Below the pieces are notes generated by a model. The model saw only the letters and a list, made by a program, of their open reading frames with translations. It was not told where the DNA came from and did no database searches. A stretch of DNA of 64,000 nucleotides, from NCBI GenBank assembly GCA_020831775.1, contig JAFIFZ010000036.1:62001-126000 (forward strand), in the 5' to 3' direction. Below are positions 10,715-19,354 of the stretch, piece by piece. Positions within the stretch are counted from its first letter, which is position 1; every line of letters starts with the position of its first letter. Origin of the DNA: Phycisphaerales bacterium. Its GTDB lineage: Bacteria > Planctomycetota > Phycisphaerae > Phycisphaerales > UBA1924. A program made the translations under genes and the position numbers.

Positions 10715-11065
10715 CAGCAGTCCCGTGGCGATGCCGACCGCTTCATCGGTGTAGATAGATCTGCCCCCCCATCGTCGGCCTTGGCGAGCTTGAAGACGAC
10801 GATCAGCCAGGGAGCAACTTCAAAAAACGGCTTGTGATCGTCGGTGCCGAAGGGGTGCAGGTGTCTGAGCTTCTGTTGGTTCGCCCTGCGCGAGTCGAAC
10901 TCGCCGACCGTCCGCCTGAGCCTCATCCGCTCGAAAAACGCCATCGCCTCCTCCTCGGGGGAACTTTCCGCGCGGCAATGCGTCAAACAGATCACGGAGG
11001 GAGGCTGCGTGCCCCCCCTCGTCGCGGGGTTGTTCTGGCCGAGGCGGTCTGTCTTGGGCGCTCAT
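10715..11065 (-). pseudogene. Truncated, internally deleted second copy of the nitroreductase gene
   Basis: The minus strand repeats the N-terminal half of the gene at 8595-9323. It begins at an equivalent ATG (11065) and keeps [14 protein letters not shown] and HPFGTDDHKPFFEVAPWLI. About 55 codons, including the SGANKQPW flavin-binding region, have been deleted. The frame is lost after KADDGG through small indels, and the C-terminal half is absent. It cannot encode a working enzyme. It was carried along in the tandem duplication that made A2. Confidence 0.88.
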
Positions 11066-11215
11066 GCGGACATTCTTTCGGATTTTCCAGTTTCCCGCCG
11101 GACGGGGCCGGGGTCGCGGCGTCAACGCTCCCGAGGGGGGAGCCGCCCGACCCGCACCGCCGGAGTGGGTAGGCGGCATTCCGACACGCCCCGGCAAACG
11201 CTGGAGGATTTCCCA
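11066..11215. repeat. Duplicated upstream region of array gene A (second copy of 9324-9474)
   Basis: The bases between the nitroreductase start and A1 (9324-9474) recur here between the nitroreductase pseudogene and A2. Shared stretches include the segments after ATGCGGACATTCTT and the GGACGGGGCCGGGGTCGCGGCGTCAAC tract. The array promoter, if it lies here, was therefore duplicated too, so A1 and A2 can each be transcribed from their own copy. Confidence 0.8.
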
Positions 11216-12259
11216 ATGCGACGACTCTTCGCTCCGCTCGCGCTGACCGCCCTCTGCACGATCGCGACGCACCAACACACCGCCGCGGCGACGCCCGTCC
11301 CCGACGCGACAGCGGAGGGCCAGCGCCTGATCGATCGCCCGATCAACGCGGCGTTGATCTATCACCGGTTGTGGACGCTGCACGACAGCCGCATCGTGCT
11401 CTTCAACGAGGCGACGGCGGAGGGAGGCCTCGACTTTGAGAATCCCGAGTGGGTTCCGGATGTAGCGATCTCGGAGGTGCTGGAAGACATGCAGCCTCTC
11501 ATCAGGGGGCTCTTGGTCGCGGCCGCGGAGACCGAGGCGGACTGGGGCATCGAGCACCGCGACGGGATCGAGGTGATGATGCCCCAACTCCGCAGGCTCC
11601 GTGATTCGGCGAGGTTGCTGCGGGCGGATGCCAGAAGGCTTGCCGCAGCGGGAGAGCACGAAGCCGCGGCAGACCGTGTCATCGCGATGTACCGAATGGC
11701 GACGCAGTCGCGCCGGGACGGCTTGCTGATCTGCGCGCTGGTCAATGCGGGCATCGCGTCGATGGCCTCGATGGAGGCCCGCATGCTCGTCGTCGTCTAC
11801 GAGCTCGGGCCGGACGCGAGGGCGAAGCTGCTCCGCGCCATCGACGCCCTGCCGCACAAGGACCCCTACGGGATTGAATATGCCGTCGCGATCGAGCCGC
11901 ACATCTTCGTCGAATGGATGCGTCGCACCTTCACCGAAGAGCGTCCGGGCGAGAAGCTCATCGAGACGCTGGAGATTGAGGGCGAGGCCCGGGCGGAGCC
12001 GCTCCGCGCGATGACCCGCGCCGACCTCGCCCGCGAGCTGGAGATGTACGAGCAGGTCGGCCGCGATGTCGTCCGAGCCTGGAACGACCCCGAGGTTCTC
12101 GTCAAACTCGGCGAGCTGAGCCGCGATCTCCAAGCCGGGGAGTATGGGAGCATCGCAAAGCTGATGGCGCCGGCGCTCACCAGAGTCCGCCAGCAGTCCG
12201 AGCGGGCCGAGCGTGACCTGCAGCGGGCGCGTGCCGCGCTCTTGCAGGAGGACAACTGA
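11216..12259 (+). CDS. Array protein A2: secreted helical protein, recent duplicate of A1
   Basis: The 347-residue paralogue of A1 keeps the same signal peptide type ([15 protein letters not shown]), [47 protein letters not shown] and [19 protein letters not shown]. The duplication is recent enough that the 3' ends are nearly identical at DNA level (CAGCGGGCGCGTGCCGCGCT). The ATG at 11216 follows CTGGAGGATTTCCCA, a fair ribosome site. The stop overlaps the ATG of gene B by one base (TGATG), the same junction as in the other A-type copies. Function unknown. Confidence 0.82.
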   Translation: MRRLFAPLALTALCTIATHQHTAAATPVPDATAEGQRLIDRPINAALIYHRLWTLHDSRIVLFNEATAEGGLDFENPEWVPDVAISEVLEDMQPLIRGLLVAAAETEADWGIEHRDGIEVMMPQLRRLRDSARLLRADARRLAAAGEHEAAADRVIAMYRMATQSRRDGLLICALVNAGIASMASMEARMLVVVYELGPDARAKLLRAIDALPHKDPYGIEYAVAIEPHIFVEWMRRTFTEERPGEKLIETLEIEGEARAEPLRAMTRADLARELEMYEQVGRDVVRAWNDPEVLVKLGELSRDLQAGEYGSIAKLMAPALTRVRQQSERAERDLQRARAALLQEDN

Positions 12260-13290
12260 TGCACAGGCGATCGACAAAGACAGACCGATCGACCTTCGGT
12301 TTCTCTCGGGGCGTCGCCGCGATCGCGGCGGCGTTCCTTGTTGGGCCGGCTGTGGCGAGCGTTGCTCATCAGTCGCCCTATCAGCGGGCCGCGGCCGACG
12401 CGGTCAGCGCCGCGGACCGCTTCAAGGAGATCTTCCGCGAGCACACCCTGTGGTTCACGCTCTTTGACAACTCCGGCATCGGTCTGCGCATGCGCCTGGA
12501 GCCGAACTGGGCACCGGGCGGGGCGCACAGCGGGATGCTCGATTCGATGCAACCGCTGATCTCGGCGTTGATCGGGGCGGCCGCTTTGCCTCCGGCGCAT
12601 TGGGGTGACGACGCGGTCGATGTCGCGGTGCTGGAGGTCCGCTACTGGTTGCAGTTCTACACCGCCTCGACCATCCTCGCCGCAGACGCGCGCCGCCTTG
12701 GCGCCGAGGGCGAGACGCAAGCCGCGGCGGAGCGTCTCGGGGCGATCATTCGGTCGGCCAGGCACATCAGCGAGATCAGGCACCTGCGGAGCGCCGAGGC
12801 GGCAGAGAACCTGCTCCGCTTTGCGGCGGATGAAGCCGAACTGTTGATGTCGCAAGATGGGTCGAGCGAGCCCGAACGAGCGATCCTCCGAGCTGCGTTG
12901 GCGTCGCTCGACCCCGACGACCCCGTTGGCTTCGAGGGCGTCTTCGAGAACCAACTCGCCATGGCCCTCGCGTTCCTGCGGCTGCGCGACGGGATCGCCG
13001 ATGGCAACGAGGCGGTCGAACGGGCGAAGGCTAACGCAGAAAGGACCGGCCTCACGCCGGAAGTGTTGACACCTATGCAGGCCGAGACCTACTTCAATGA
13101 GCTCGCCGAGGTCTGGGATTCGCCCCGGCGCCAGAAAGGCGTCGATTCCATGAAGTGGCGCGAGGAGTTAGGCGAGTTCGGCGCCAGATGGACATCCCTC
13201 ACGCCACACCCGTTGCGATATGTGCTCATGGTCGAGCGGGCGCAGGAGCACATCGGGCGGCTCCGGGCGTTGACTGGGTCGGAGCGATGA
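12259..13290 (+). CDS. Array protein B: secreted helical protein with a D-type signal peptide
   Basis: The 343-residue protein starts like protein D (HRRSTKTDRSTFGFSRGVAAIAAAF) but its mature part has diverged (SVAHQSPYQRAAADAVSAADRF). The family skeleton is still visible: LAADARRLGAEGETQAAAERLGAIIRSARHISEIR, and AALASLDPDDPVGFEG in place of [10 protein letters not shown]. It occupies the position that D holds after the A3 remnant and that the broken fragment holds after A1, so it belongs to the repeated A-then-D/B unit. Translation is coupled to A2 by TGATG. Function unknown. Confidence 0.78.
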   Translation: MHRRSTKTDRSTFGFSRGVAAIAAAFLVGPAVASVAHQSPYQRAAADAVSAADRFKEIFREHTLWFTLFDNSGIGLRMRLEPNWAPGGAHSGMLDSMQPLISALIGAAALPPAHWGDDAVDVAVLEVRYWLQFYTASTILAADARRLGAEGETQAAAERLGAIIRSARHISEIRHLRSAEAAENLLRFAADEAELLMSQDGSSEPERAILRAALASLDPDDPVGFEGVFENQLAMALAFLRLRDGIADGNEAVERAKANAERTGLTPEVLTPMQAETYFNELAEVWDSPRRQKGVDSMKWREELGEFGARWTSLTPHPLRYVLMVERAQEHIGRLRALTGSER

Positions 13291-13294
13291 AGCA

Positions 13295-13438
13295 TGAAGA
13301 GGTCGAAGCCGCGGGATCCAAGCTGGGGAGTATGGGCCTATCGCCTAGCTGATGGCGCCCGCGTTCACCAGATTCCGCAAGCAAGACGAGCGAGATCTGC
13401 AAAGAGCCTCTGCCGCGAACTTGCAGGAGCACGATTGA
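13295..13438 (+). pseudogene. Remnant of a third A-type array gene (3' end only)
   Basis: About 140 bases align with the last 48 codons of A2. GGGGAGTATGGGCC matches the A2 GEYGS codons, CTAGCTGATGGCGCCCGCGTTCACCAGATTCCGCAAG matches its LMAPALTRVRQ region, and CTTGCAGGAGCACGATTGATG matches its end. An in-frame stop (TAG in CCTAGCTG) and deletions have destroyed the frame. The terminal TGATG junction into the next gene survives exactly. The remnant shows that a full A-type gene once preceded gene D. Confidence 0.75.
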
Positions 13439-14517
13439 TGCACAAGCGATCGACAAAGACAGACCGATCGACCTTCGGTTTCTCTCGGGGCGTCGCCGCA
13501 ATCGCGGCGGCGTTCCTTGTTGCGCCTGTCCCGGCTGCCGCGGAGCCGCTGGAAGATGCAGAGGCGATGATGCAGCGGGAGGTGAACCCGGCGTTGCGCT
13601 ATTGGGCGGCGTGGGCGGAGGGCCGCGAGCAACTGCACGCGTTCGAAGAGGCGTCGGCCGCGGAGCCTTTCGGCCTCGACGACCCGGACTGGGCGCCGGA
13701 CCCGAGGCTCGCTGGGTCGCTCGATGATCTCGCGTGTTTCATCGAGCTATTGATCGAAGCGTCCGCCGGTCCCGCGGGCGATTTCGGCGTCGACTACTCC
13801 AAGGGTCTGGGCTTGACCATGCCGCACATCCGCCCGCTGATCATGAGCGCGAGGGTGATCCGCGCCGACGCACGACGCAGCGCCGACGACGGGCGCATCG
13901 ATGAGGCGATCGAACGGATCGCGGCGATCTATCGCATGTCGTTGCAGTTCACGGACGAACGGGTCTTGATCTCCGCGTTCGTGCGTGTCGAAATGGATCG
14001 TGCGGCCTCGGCCGAGGCGGTGCGACTCGCAGAGAGGCACGAGCTCAACGCGGCGCAGCGCACGCGCCTGCTCGCGGCCATCGACCGAGCGCCGGCCGCG
14101 GACCGGCTTGGCGTTCGCCAGACGCTCCGGTCCGAGCCAGAGATTTTTCGGTCGTGGGTGCTCAGCCGTTTCCCGGGCGAGTCGGCCGGCCGGGACCTCG
14201 CCCGGGAGTTGGGGGGCAACGGACTCTGGTTGTCGATCCCGATCGCCCACATGAACGCCCAGCAGTTAACAGACGACATGCGGGGGTACCAGAGGTACTT
14301 CGATCGTGCGATCGAACTCTGGGATCGCGACGGAGCCGCAAAGTCGATCCGCCTTGTGGAGAACGAGGTCGGCGGGGGAGAGTTCGGGGCTGTTGCGGCG
14401 TCGTTGGCGCCTTCACTTTTCCGGCTCAGAGTCGCAGAAACGGGAGCGGACGAACTCCGGAATCGTGCAAGGTCCTTGCTCGGTGCGGCGGAACGGGATC
14501 CGGTCGAGGATTTTTGA
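13438..14517 (+). CDS. Array protein D: secreted helical protein
   Basis: The 359-residue protein has a cleavable signal peptide after a basic N-terminus (cleavage expected near AAAEP, residue 36). Family motifs are DDPDWAPDPRLAGSL, FGVDYSKGLGLTMPH, RADARRSADDGRIDEAIERIAAIYRMSLQF and LLAAIDRAPAADRLG. The ATG at 13438 overlaps the stop of the A3 remnant; an in-frame extension to 13294 runs through that remnant and is not coding. A broken 5' copy lies at 10527-10714. Function unknown. Confidence 0.8.
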   Translation: MHKRSTKTDRSTFGFSRGVAAIAAAFLVAPVPAAAEPLEDAEAMMQREVNPALRYWAAWAEGREQLHAFEEASAAEPFGLDDPDWAPDPRLAGSLDDLACFIELLIEASAGPAGDFGVDYSKGLGLTMPHIRPLIMSARVIRADARRSADDGRIDEAIERIAAIYRMSLQFTDERVLISAFVRVEMDRAASAEAVRLAERHELNAAQRTRLLAAIDRAPAADRLGVRQTLRSEPEIFRSWVLSRFPGESAGRDLARELGGNGLWLSIPIAHMNAQQLTDDMRGYQRYFDRAIELWDRDGAAKSIRLVENEVGGGEFGAVAASLAPSLFRLRVAETGADELRNRARSLLGAAERDPVEDF

Positions 14518-14569
14518 AGCGGGCGTCGGGATTGAGCGGGATGCCCCAGATGGAAACAGGAGGTCGGTG

Positions 14570-15643
14570 ATGAACAGTTCAGGCAGGCTTCGAACAGTTG
14601 CTCCCGATGTCTCAGCGAGCCGTGCTCGTCAGCGCGTATCGATCGCGGTTTCGGCGCTGATCGCCGTGTGCTGTCTCGGCTCCGTGTCGATCGGCCAAGA
14701 GAAGGAGTTCGACGCGGCGGCTGTTCTCGATGCGCCGCGCAACGCGGCGCTGGATTACTGGGCGATCTGGCATGGCATCGACCTTTACACCGGGTTGTTC
14801 AGTTCAAGCGTGCGCAAGGAGTTCGACCTCAATGACCCGGAATGGCGCCCCAGCCAGGGGCTAGCGAACCGCCTCGCCAGCAGCGAGAACACCATCGAAA
14901 AGTTGATCGAGATCAGCCGCATCCCGGTCGCCGACTTTCAGCTCGACCATCGGCGGGGGTTCGCGACACTGCTTCCTCATTCAGGAAAGCTCAGACAGAC
15001 TGCAGCGCTCCTGATCGCCGATTCTCGCCGTCTGATGGCCGAGGGTCGTGCGGACGAGGCCGCGACCCGCATCGCGGCGGTCTACCGCATACCGGGGCAG
15101 TTCCACGACGAGGCGACGCCGAACTCGGCGCGGTTTCGTGCCGCGATCGAGCGTGCCGCATCGCGCGAAGCAGCGCTGCTCGCCGCCGATCTTTCGCTCT
15201 CCGAGGCCGGTCGCAACGAGCTCATCGAGGCGATCGATGCGTTGAGAACGCACGACCGCCTCGGCTTCCGGCTGACCCTTCACGCCGTCCCGCGCCTCCT
15301 GGCGGAGTCGTCGGAACGCAGGCACGAGGGCCCGCTTGTCGGCGAACGGTTCCTGGACGACATGCTCATCAGTCCCTCTCTGAGGTCTTCGGCCGCCCTT
15401 GGATGGTCCGGCGAGGAGGTCCGCGAAGACTGCGCCCGATTCACTGAACTGATCGACGAAGCGATCGAATCATGGGAAAACATCGAGGAGTTGGAGGATC
15501 TCGAACGGCGTGCAACGACCACGACCGAGTTCGGCATCATCGCCGCGGAGCACGGAGACAATCTGACAAGGATGCGACGGGAAGAAATCGAGGCCGACGA
15601 CGCGCTCAGGAATGCCAGAAAGGCCCTTGTGGGTGGCTGGTGA
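14570..15643 (+). CDS. Array protein E: secreted helical protein
   Basis: The 357-residue protein starts at an ATG with a strong ribosome site (AGGAGGT, 7-8 bases upstream). A hydrophobic signal segment (about 23-42, VSIAVSALIAVCCLGSVSIG) is followed by the family pattern: RNAALDYWAIWHGID, LNDPEWRPSQGL, IADSRRLMAEGRADEAATRIAAVYRIPGQF and LIEAIDALRTHDRLGFRLTL. It is more diverged from A1/A2 than D is, and no duplication scars flank it, so this is an older copy. Function unknown. Confidence 0.78.
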   Translation: MNSSGRLRTVAPDVSASRARQRVSIAVSALIAVCCLGSVSIGQEKEFDAAAVLDAPRNAALDYWAIWHGIDLYTGLFSSSVRKEFDLNDPEWRPSQGLANRLASSENTIEKLIEISRIPVADFQLDHRRGFATLLPHSGKLRQTAALLIADSRRLMAEGRADEAATRIAAVYRIPGQFHDEATPNSARFRAAIERAASREAALLAADLSLSEAGRNELIEAIDALRTHDRLGFRLTLHAVPRLLAESSERRHEGPLVGERFLDDMLISPSLRSSAALGWSGEEVREDCARFTELIDEAIESWENIEELEDLERRATTTTEFGIIAAEHGDNLTRMRREEIEADDALRNARKALVGGW

Positions 15644-15700
15644 CCCGGTAGACTGTGAAGATGAGGCGCGGTGCGAGACCCGCCGGAAGGAGTTGCTGCG

Positions 15701-16708
15701 ATGAAGATCAATTCTGTCCTGTGCACGCTCATGGTGGCCGGGGCGTTGTTCGCCGCCAATGACTGCTTTGCCTCAAACACCGGCGCGAGTTCGGCCGCAG
15801 TGGTCACCGACGAGCAAAACGCCGCGGAACTCTACCGCGCCGCGTGGGAGCGTCACGCCGAGCTGATGGAAGCGTTCGGCGCCGAGCAGCGCCGGACCGA
15901 GATCAGTTCCTCAAGCGCCGAGTGGACGCCGGAGAAGGAGACGATGGAGGTGCTCCGCGCCTGCCGTCCGCTGGTGGAGGATCTCATTGCCGCGACGCGG
16001 GCGGGATCGGCCGACTGGGGGGTCCGTGAGACGGACGACTTTTTTATGGAGTTGCCCCACCTCCGAACGCTGCGTGAATCGGCCCGCCTGCTCGCGGCCG
16101 ACGCACGGGCCAGGATCGCTCTGAACGACCACGAGGGCGCCGCCGAACGCATCGCCGCGATGTTCCGCATGTCCGGCCAACTGCGGCACGACGACATCAT
16201 CATTTCGTCGCTCGTCGCGATGGCGATCTGCGATTTCGGCGCGCAGATGACCGAGCTGTTCATCGCCGAGGCCCGCCCGGCGCCCGAGCACCTCGCGCCG
16301 ATCCGTGAAGCGGTCGAAGCGCTTCCCGAGGAAGACCCGTTCGCGATGCTCGACGCGATCAAGGGCGATCACCGGCGAATGAGGACGGGCTTTGAGAGCT
16401 GGATCGACGCGGGCGCGCCGCCGGAGAAAGCGCCGGCGTCGCTCGAAGGCCCGATGAGACTCGCCGGAGCCGTCGTCATGATGGCCCAGCTCGAACGCCT
16501 CGACGGGTGCTACGAAGAACTCGTCGAGGCGTGGCAGTCCGACGACGCGTCCGAAGAGATCGCAGAGCTCGAACGGGCGATCGACGCGGGCCAGTACGGC
16601 ATGCTCGCCCAGACCATGGCCCCGGCGATGGGAAAGCTGCACAAGGCGGACCAACGCGCCAGAACCCGTTTCGCCGAGGTCCGGGCGTTGCTCGACGCCC
16701 ACCGGTAA
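15701..16708 (+). CDS. Array protein F: secreted helical protein
   Basis: The 335-residue protein has a signal peptide ending near residue 25 (NDCFASNTG). Landmarks are NAAELYRAAWERHAELM (40-56), ADWG (104-107), LAADARARIALNDHEGAAERIAAMFRMSGQ (131-160) and PEEDPFAMLDAIKGDHRR. GGAAGGAGTTGCTGCG precedes the ATG. TAGACT at 15652-15657, about 43 bases upstream, could be a -10 box. It is the sister of G (16750), with well over half the residues shared in the central region by eye. Function unknown. Confidence 0.78.
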   Translation: MKINSVLCTLMVAGALFAANDCFASNTGASSAAVVTDEQNAAELYRAAWERHAELMEAFGAEQRRTEISSSSAEWTPEKETMEVLRACRPLVEDLIAATRAGSADWGVRETDDFFMELPHLRTLRESARLLAADARARIALNDHEGAAERIAAMFRMSGQLRHDDIIISSLVAMAICDFGAQMTELFIAEARPAPEHLAPIREAVEALPEEDPFAMLDAIKGDHRRMRTGFESWIDAGAPPEKAPASLEGPMRLAGAVVMMAQLERLDGCYEELVEAWQSDDASEEIAELERAIDAGQYGMLAQTMAPAMGKLHKADQRARTRFAEVRALLDAHR

Positions 16709-16749
16709 CGCGACGCATTCGCCTCGTGCAGGCAGCCAGGATCGAATCG

Positions 16750-17766
16750 ATGAACAGCCGTACAACACTCTCAATCCTCAGCATGACGATGATGGTCATG
16801 CTCGCTCCGTGCCCGACTGTTCTGGCCGAGTCGGGATTGGGCAATGCCAATGAGCGTCTTGGCGGTCGACAGATTGACGAACCAAATGCCGCGGAGCTCT
16901 ACCGCGCCGCGTGGGTGCGTCACGCTAAGTTGATGAGCGCGTTCAACGAAGAGTTGCAACGGACCGATCTCTCCAAGGCCGATGCCGCGTGGGTTCCGGA
17001 GAGGGAGACCCTCGCGGTGCTCCGCGCCTGCCGCCCGCTGGTGGAGGATCTGATCCGTGCGTCGCAAGCGGGCGAGGCTGACTGGGTCGTCGATGGGGAC
17101 GAGTTCTTCGCTCCGCTCACGCACCACGGCCGGTTGCGGTCGAGCGTTCGGTTGCTTGCGGCTGACGCAAGAGTTCGGATGGGTACTGGTGATCACGCCG
17201 GGGCGGCCGAGCGCATCGCCGCGATGCTCCGCATGTCCGGTCAGCTCCGCGGCGACCGACTCATATCGGCCCTGCTCGCCATGGGGGTCTTCGATGTCGG
17301 CTCGCAGATGGCCGAGCATTTCATCAATGAGGGTTCTCCCGATCCCGAGCACCTGCGGCCGATCCGCGAGGCGGTCGATGCGATCCCCGAGGAAGACCCG
17401 TTCGCGATGCTCGATGCGATCAAAGGCGAGCGTCGGCGATCCACGGCTCTCATACGGAACTGGGCAGAAGCGGGCGCACCGCCAGAGAAAGCGCCCCCGG
17501 TGCTGGATGGCCCTCTGCGCTTCGCCGAGGCCGTGGTCGTCATGGCTTGGCTCGAACGCCTCGACGCGTACTACGAGGAGCTCATCGAGGCGTGGCGATC
17601 CGACGATCCTCCCGCCAGAATCGCCGCGCTCGAACAGGCGGCCGACGCAGGAGAGTACGGCATGCTCACAAAGATCATGGCCCCTGCGATGGGAGTGGCG
17701 TACAAGGCGGACCAACGCACCAGAACCCGCATCGCCGAGATCCGGGCGTTGCTTGAAAGTCAGTAA
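16750..17766 (+). CDS. Array protein G: secreted helical protein, sister of F
   Basis: The 338-residue paralogue of F has a Met-rich signal peptide (MNSRTTLSILSMTMMVML, cleavage after VLA). It shares NAAELYRAAWVRHAKLM, VLRACRPLVEDLI, HAGAAERIAAMLRMSGQLR and PEEDPFAMLDAIKGERRR with F. The pair arose by a duplication separate from the A/D one. No strong ribosome site is seen. The stop TAA overlaps the ATG of H (TAATG). Function unknown. Confidence 0.78.
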   Translation: MNSRTTLSILSMTMMVMLAPCPTVLAESGLGNANERLGGRQIDEPNAAELYRAAWVRHAKLMSAFNEELQRTDLSKADAAWVPERETLAVLRACRPLVEDLIRASQAGEADWVVDGDEFFAPLTHHGRLRSSVRLLAADARVRMGTGDHAGAAERIAAMLRMSGQLRGDRLISALLAMGVFDVGSQMAEHFINEGSPDPEHLRPIREAVDAIPEEDPFAMLDAIKGERRRSTALIRNWAEAGAPPEKAPPVLDGPLRFAEAVVVMAWLERLDAYYEELIEAWRSDDPPARIAALEQAADAGEYGMLTKIMAPAMGVAYKADQRTRTRIAEIRALLESQ

Positions 17767-18779
17767 TGAATGACAACTCAACGGTATGTGGGTGTCTTAT
17801 GAAGCATGTTGTTGCGTCAATGTCGGTGGCGATGGTTCTGATGGCGGTCTCTCCCGCTTTTGCAGACGAGAATCCGTACCAAGAACTGTGGAAACAGTAC
17901 AGCGAGCCCATGGCCACTGTCCTCGAAGCCTTTCCGCCGTCCGGACCATTCATGGACCTGTCCTGGCGACCGGAAGACCCGGCGCTGCTGGAGGCGATCG
18001 AAACACCGGGGATGCTCGATGCGATCGTCGCGGCGTCGAAGTCTAATCGATCTGGCTGGTTGGAAGGGGACGGTCCAGAGAGCTACGGATCGATATTGGT
18101 TGGCGTTGCAAGCGCGCTCGTCACAGACAATCGTTCGGCGATGTTGGCGGGCGACTCGGATCGATCTGTCGAACGAGTGTTGGCGTTGTGGAGATGCGCC
18201 ATGCAGCATCGTGCGGAACGATCGCTCGATGAAGGGGCGCTCTGCGTGTGGCTTGTTTGGGCTGCGGCGAATGAGACTCGGGCGCTTGCTGAAGGTGTCG
18301 AACTAAGCGATCAACAGATCGGCCGAATCTTGGAGGCCTTGAAATGGACCGAAAAGACCGATCCATTCGGCTACCGCGCTGCGCTCGAACACGAACCAAA
18401 GGCAATGATTGCGAGGCTGCACGACGAGCGGGATGCAGCGATCGCGGCGCAGAAAGAAGTCCTTGAACAGAGAAGAGCCGTCGTTGAACAGAATGGGTTC
18501 ATTGATAAGCGCGATGAGCAAGAAGCGCGGCGAGATGTTGACAGTCGGATCGCCGCCCTCTCTCGGTGGATCGCCGATTCCTATCGCGACGCTGAGCGGC
18601 TGTGGGATCATCCTGACGCAAAGGCAAAGCTCGACGAGCTCGATCTGGAAATTGAGCATTCGGAGTTCTTTCGCCTCATCATGCTCCCGAGCTATGAAGC
18701 GAGTTGGCAGTTCGAGCAAAGCGGCCTGAAGCACGCCGAACTCGCACGCACCGCGCTCACGGAGGCCCGGACGGATTGA
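17766..18779 (+). CDS. Array protein H: diverged last member of the secreted array
   Basis: The 337-residue protein carries a signal peptide (hydrophobic core VASMSVAMVLMAVSPAFA). Only the outline of the family remains: NPYQELWKQY near the mature N-terminus, SWRPEDPALLEAI, and ILEALKWTEKTDPFGYRAALEHEP in place of AIDALP. It has a charged stretch (about 215-260, many Glu/Gln/Arg) that may form a coiled coil. Base use is more A/T-rich than in its neighbours. ATG 17766 overlaps the stop of G; ATG 17799 would give a more compact signal peptide and is a real alternative. The stop overlaps the sigma-factor start. Confidence 0.72.
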   Translation: MNDNSTVCGCLMKHVVASMSVAMVLMAVSPAFADENPYQELWKQYSEPMATVLEAFPPSGPFMDLSWRPEDPALLEAIETPGMLDAIVAASKSNRSGWLEGDGPESYGSILVGVASALVTDNRSAMLAGDSDRSVERVLALWRCAMQHRAERSLDEGALCVWLVWAAANETRALAEGVELSDQQIGRILEALKWTEKTDPFGYRAALEHEPKAMIARLHDERDAAIAAQKEVLEQRRAVVEQNGFIDKRDEQEARRDVDSRIAALSRWIADSYRDAERLWDHPDAKAKLDELDLEIEHSEFFRLIMLPSYEASWQFEQSGLKHAELARTALTEARTD

Positions 18780-19354
18780 CCCCCTCCCCCACTCAACTCC
18801 TCCGCCGCTTCCACCGCGGCGATCCGCAGGCCGCCGAGGCCCTTTGGACGCTGCTCGCGCCGCGCATGCTCGGCGTCGCCTCGCGGATTGTCGATCGAGA
18901 GGCGGAGGACCTGGTGCAGCAGGCGTTTCTCAAGGCGCTCCAGACGCCGCGGCGTGAGATCCGAAAGGTCCGCGATGCCGAGGCGTGGCTCTTTGTCATC
19001 CTCCGCAACTCGTGCCTCTCGATCGTGCGTGAGCGGCGGCGAGAAGCGCTCCGGCGTGCAAGAGTCGCCAACGGCTCGCCGGTATCGCCTTCGGGCTCGG
19101 CATCGAAGCAGCCCCTTGCCGAGCCCCCGATCGCCCGCCTGCTGGAGCACCTCTCCGACGATCTGCGCGAGCCGGTGCTCCTCCGCCACGCGGGGGGCCT
19201 GACTTTCTCGCAGATCGCGCTGGTGCTCCAACTGCCGCGCTCGACCGTCGCCGACAGGTACACGCGCGCTCTCGAAGCGATGCGGAAGTTGGCGGCCGAC
19301 CAACGCTCCGCTCACCAAGACCGCCCCCCATCTCTCGTGGAGGCCAGACGATGA
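18776..19354 (+). CDS. ECF-type RNA polymerase sigma factor
   Basis: The 192-residue protein shows sigma region 2 (VASRIVDREAEDLVQQAFLKAL, with the -10 recognition helix around AEAWLFVILRNSCLSIVRERRR) and region 4 (LREPVLLRHAGGLTFSQIALVLQLPRSTVADRYTRAL). The two are joined by a short Ser/Pro linker. TTG at 18776 is proposed as start because TTGA overlaps the stop of array gene H by four bases and the homologous part begins there. The downstream gene overlaps as ATGA. This ties the factor to the array as its co-expressed and possibly controlling regulator. Confidence 0.85.
   Translation: MTPSPTQLLRRFHRGDPQAAEALWTLLAPRMLGVASRIVDREAEDLVQQAFLKALQTPRREIRKVRDAEAWLFVILRNSCLSIVRERRREALRRARVANGSPVSPSGSASKQPLAEPPIARLLEHLSDDLREPVLLRHAGGLTFSQIALVLQLPRSTVADRYTRALEAMRKLAADQRSAHQDRPPSLVEARR

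Noticed and set aside
10331-10837. A 168-codon frame running from A1 through the duplication junction
   Set aside because: It starts inside A1 in another frame and crosses a pseudogene breakpoint; it merely happens to read the D-like fragment.
13294-13437. N-terminal extension of array protein D
   Set aside because: The frame is open, but the DNA aligns with the 3' end of an A-type gene and lacks a signal peptide; the real start is the TGATG junction at 13438.
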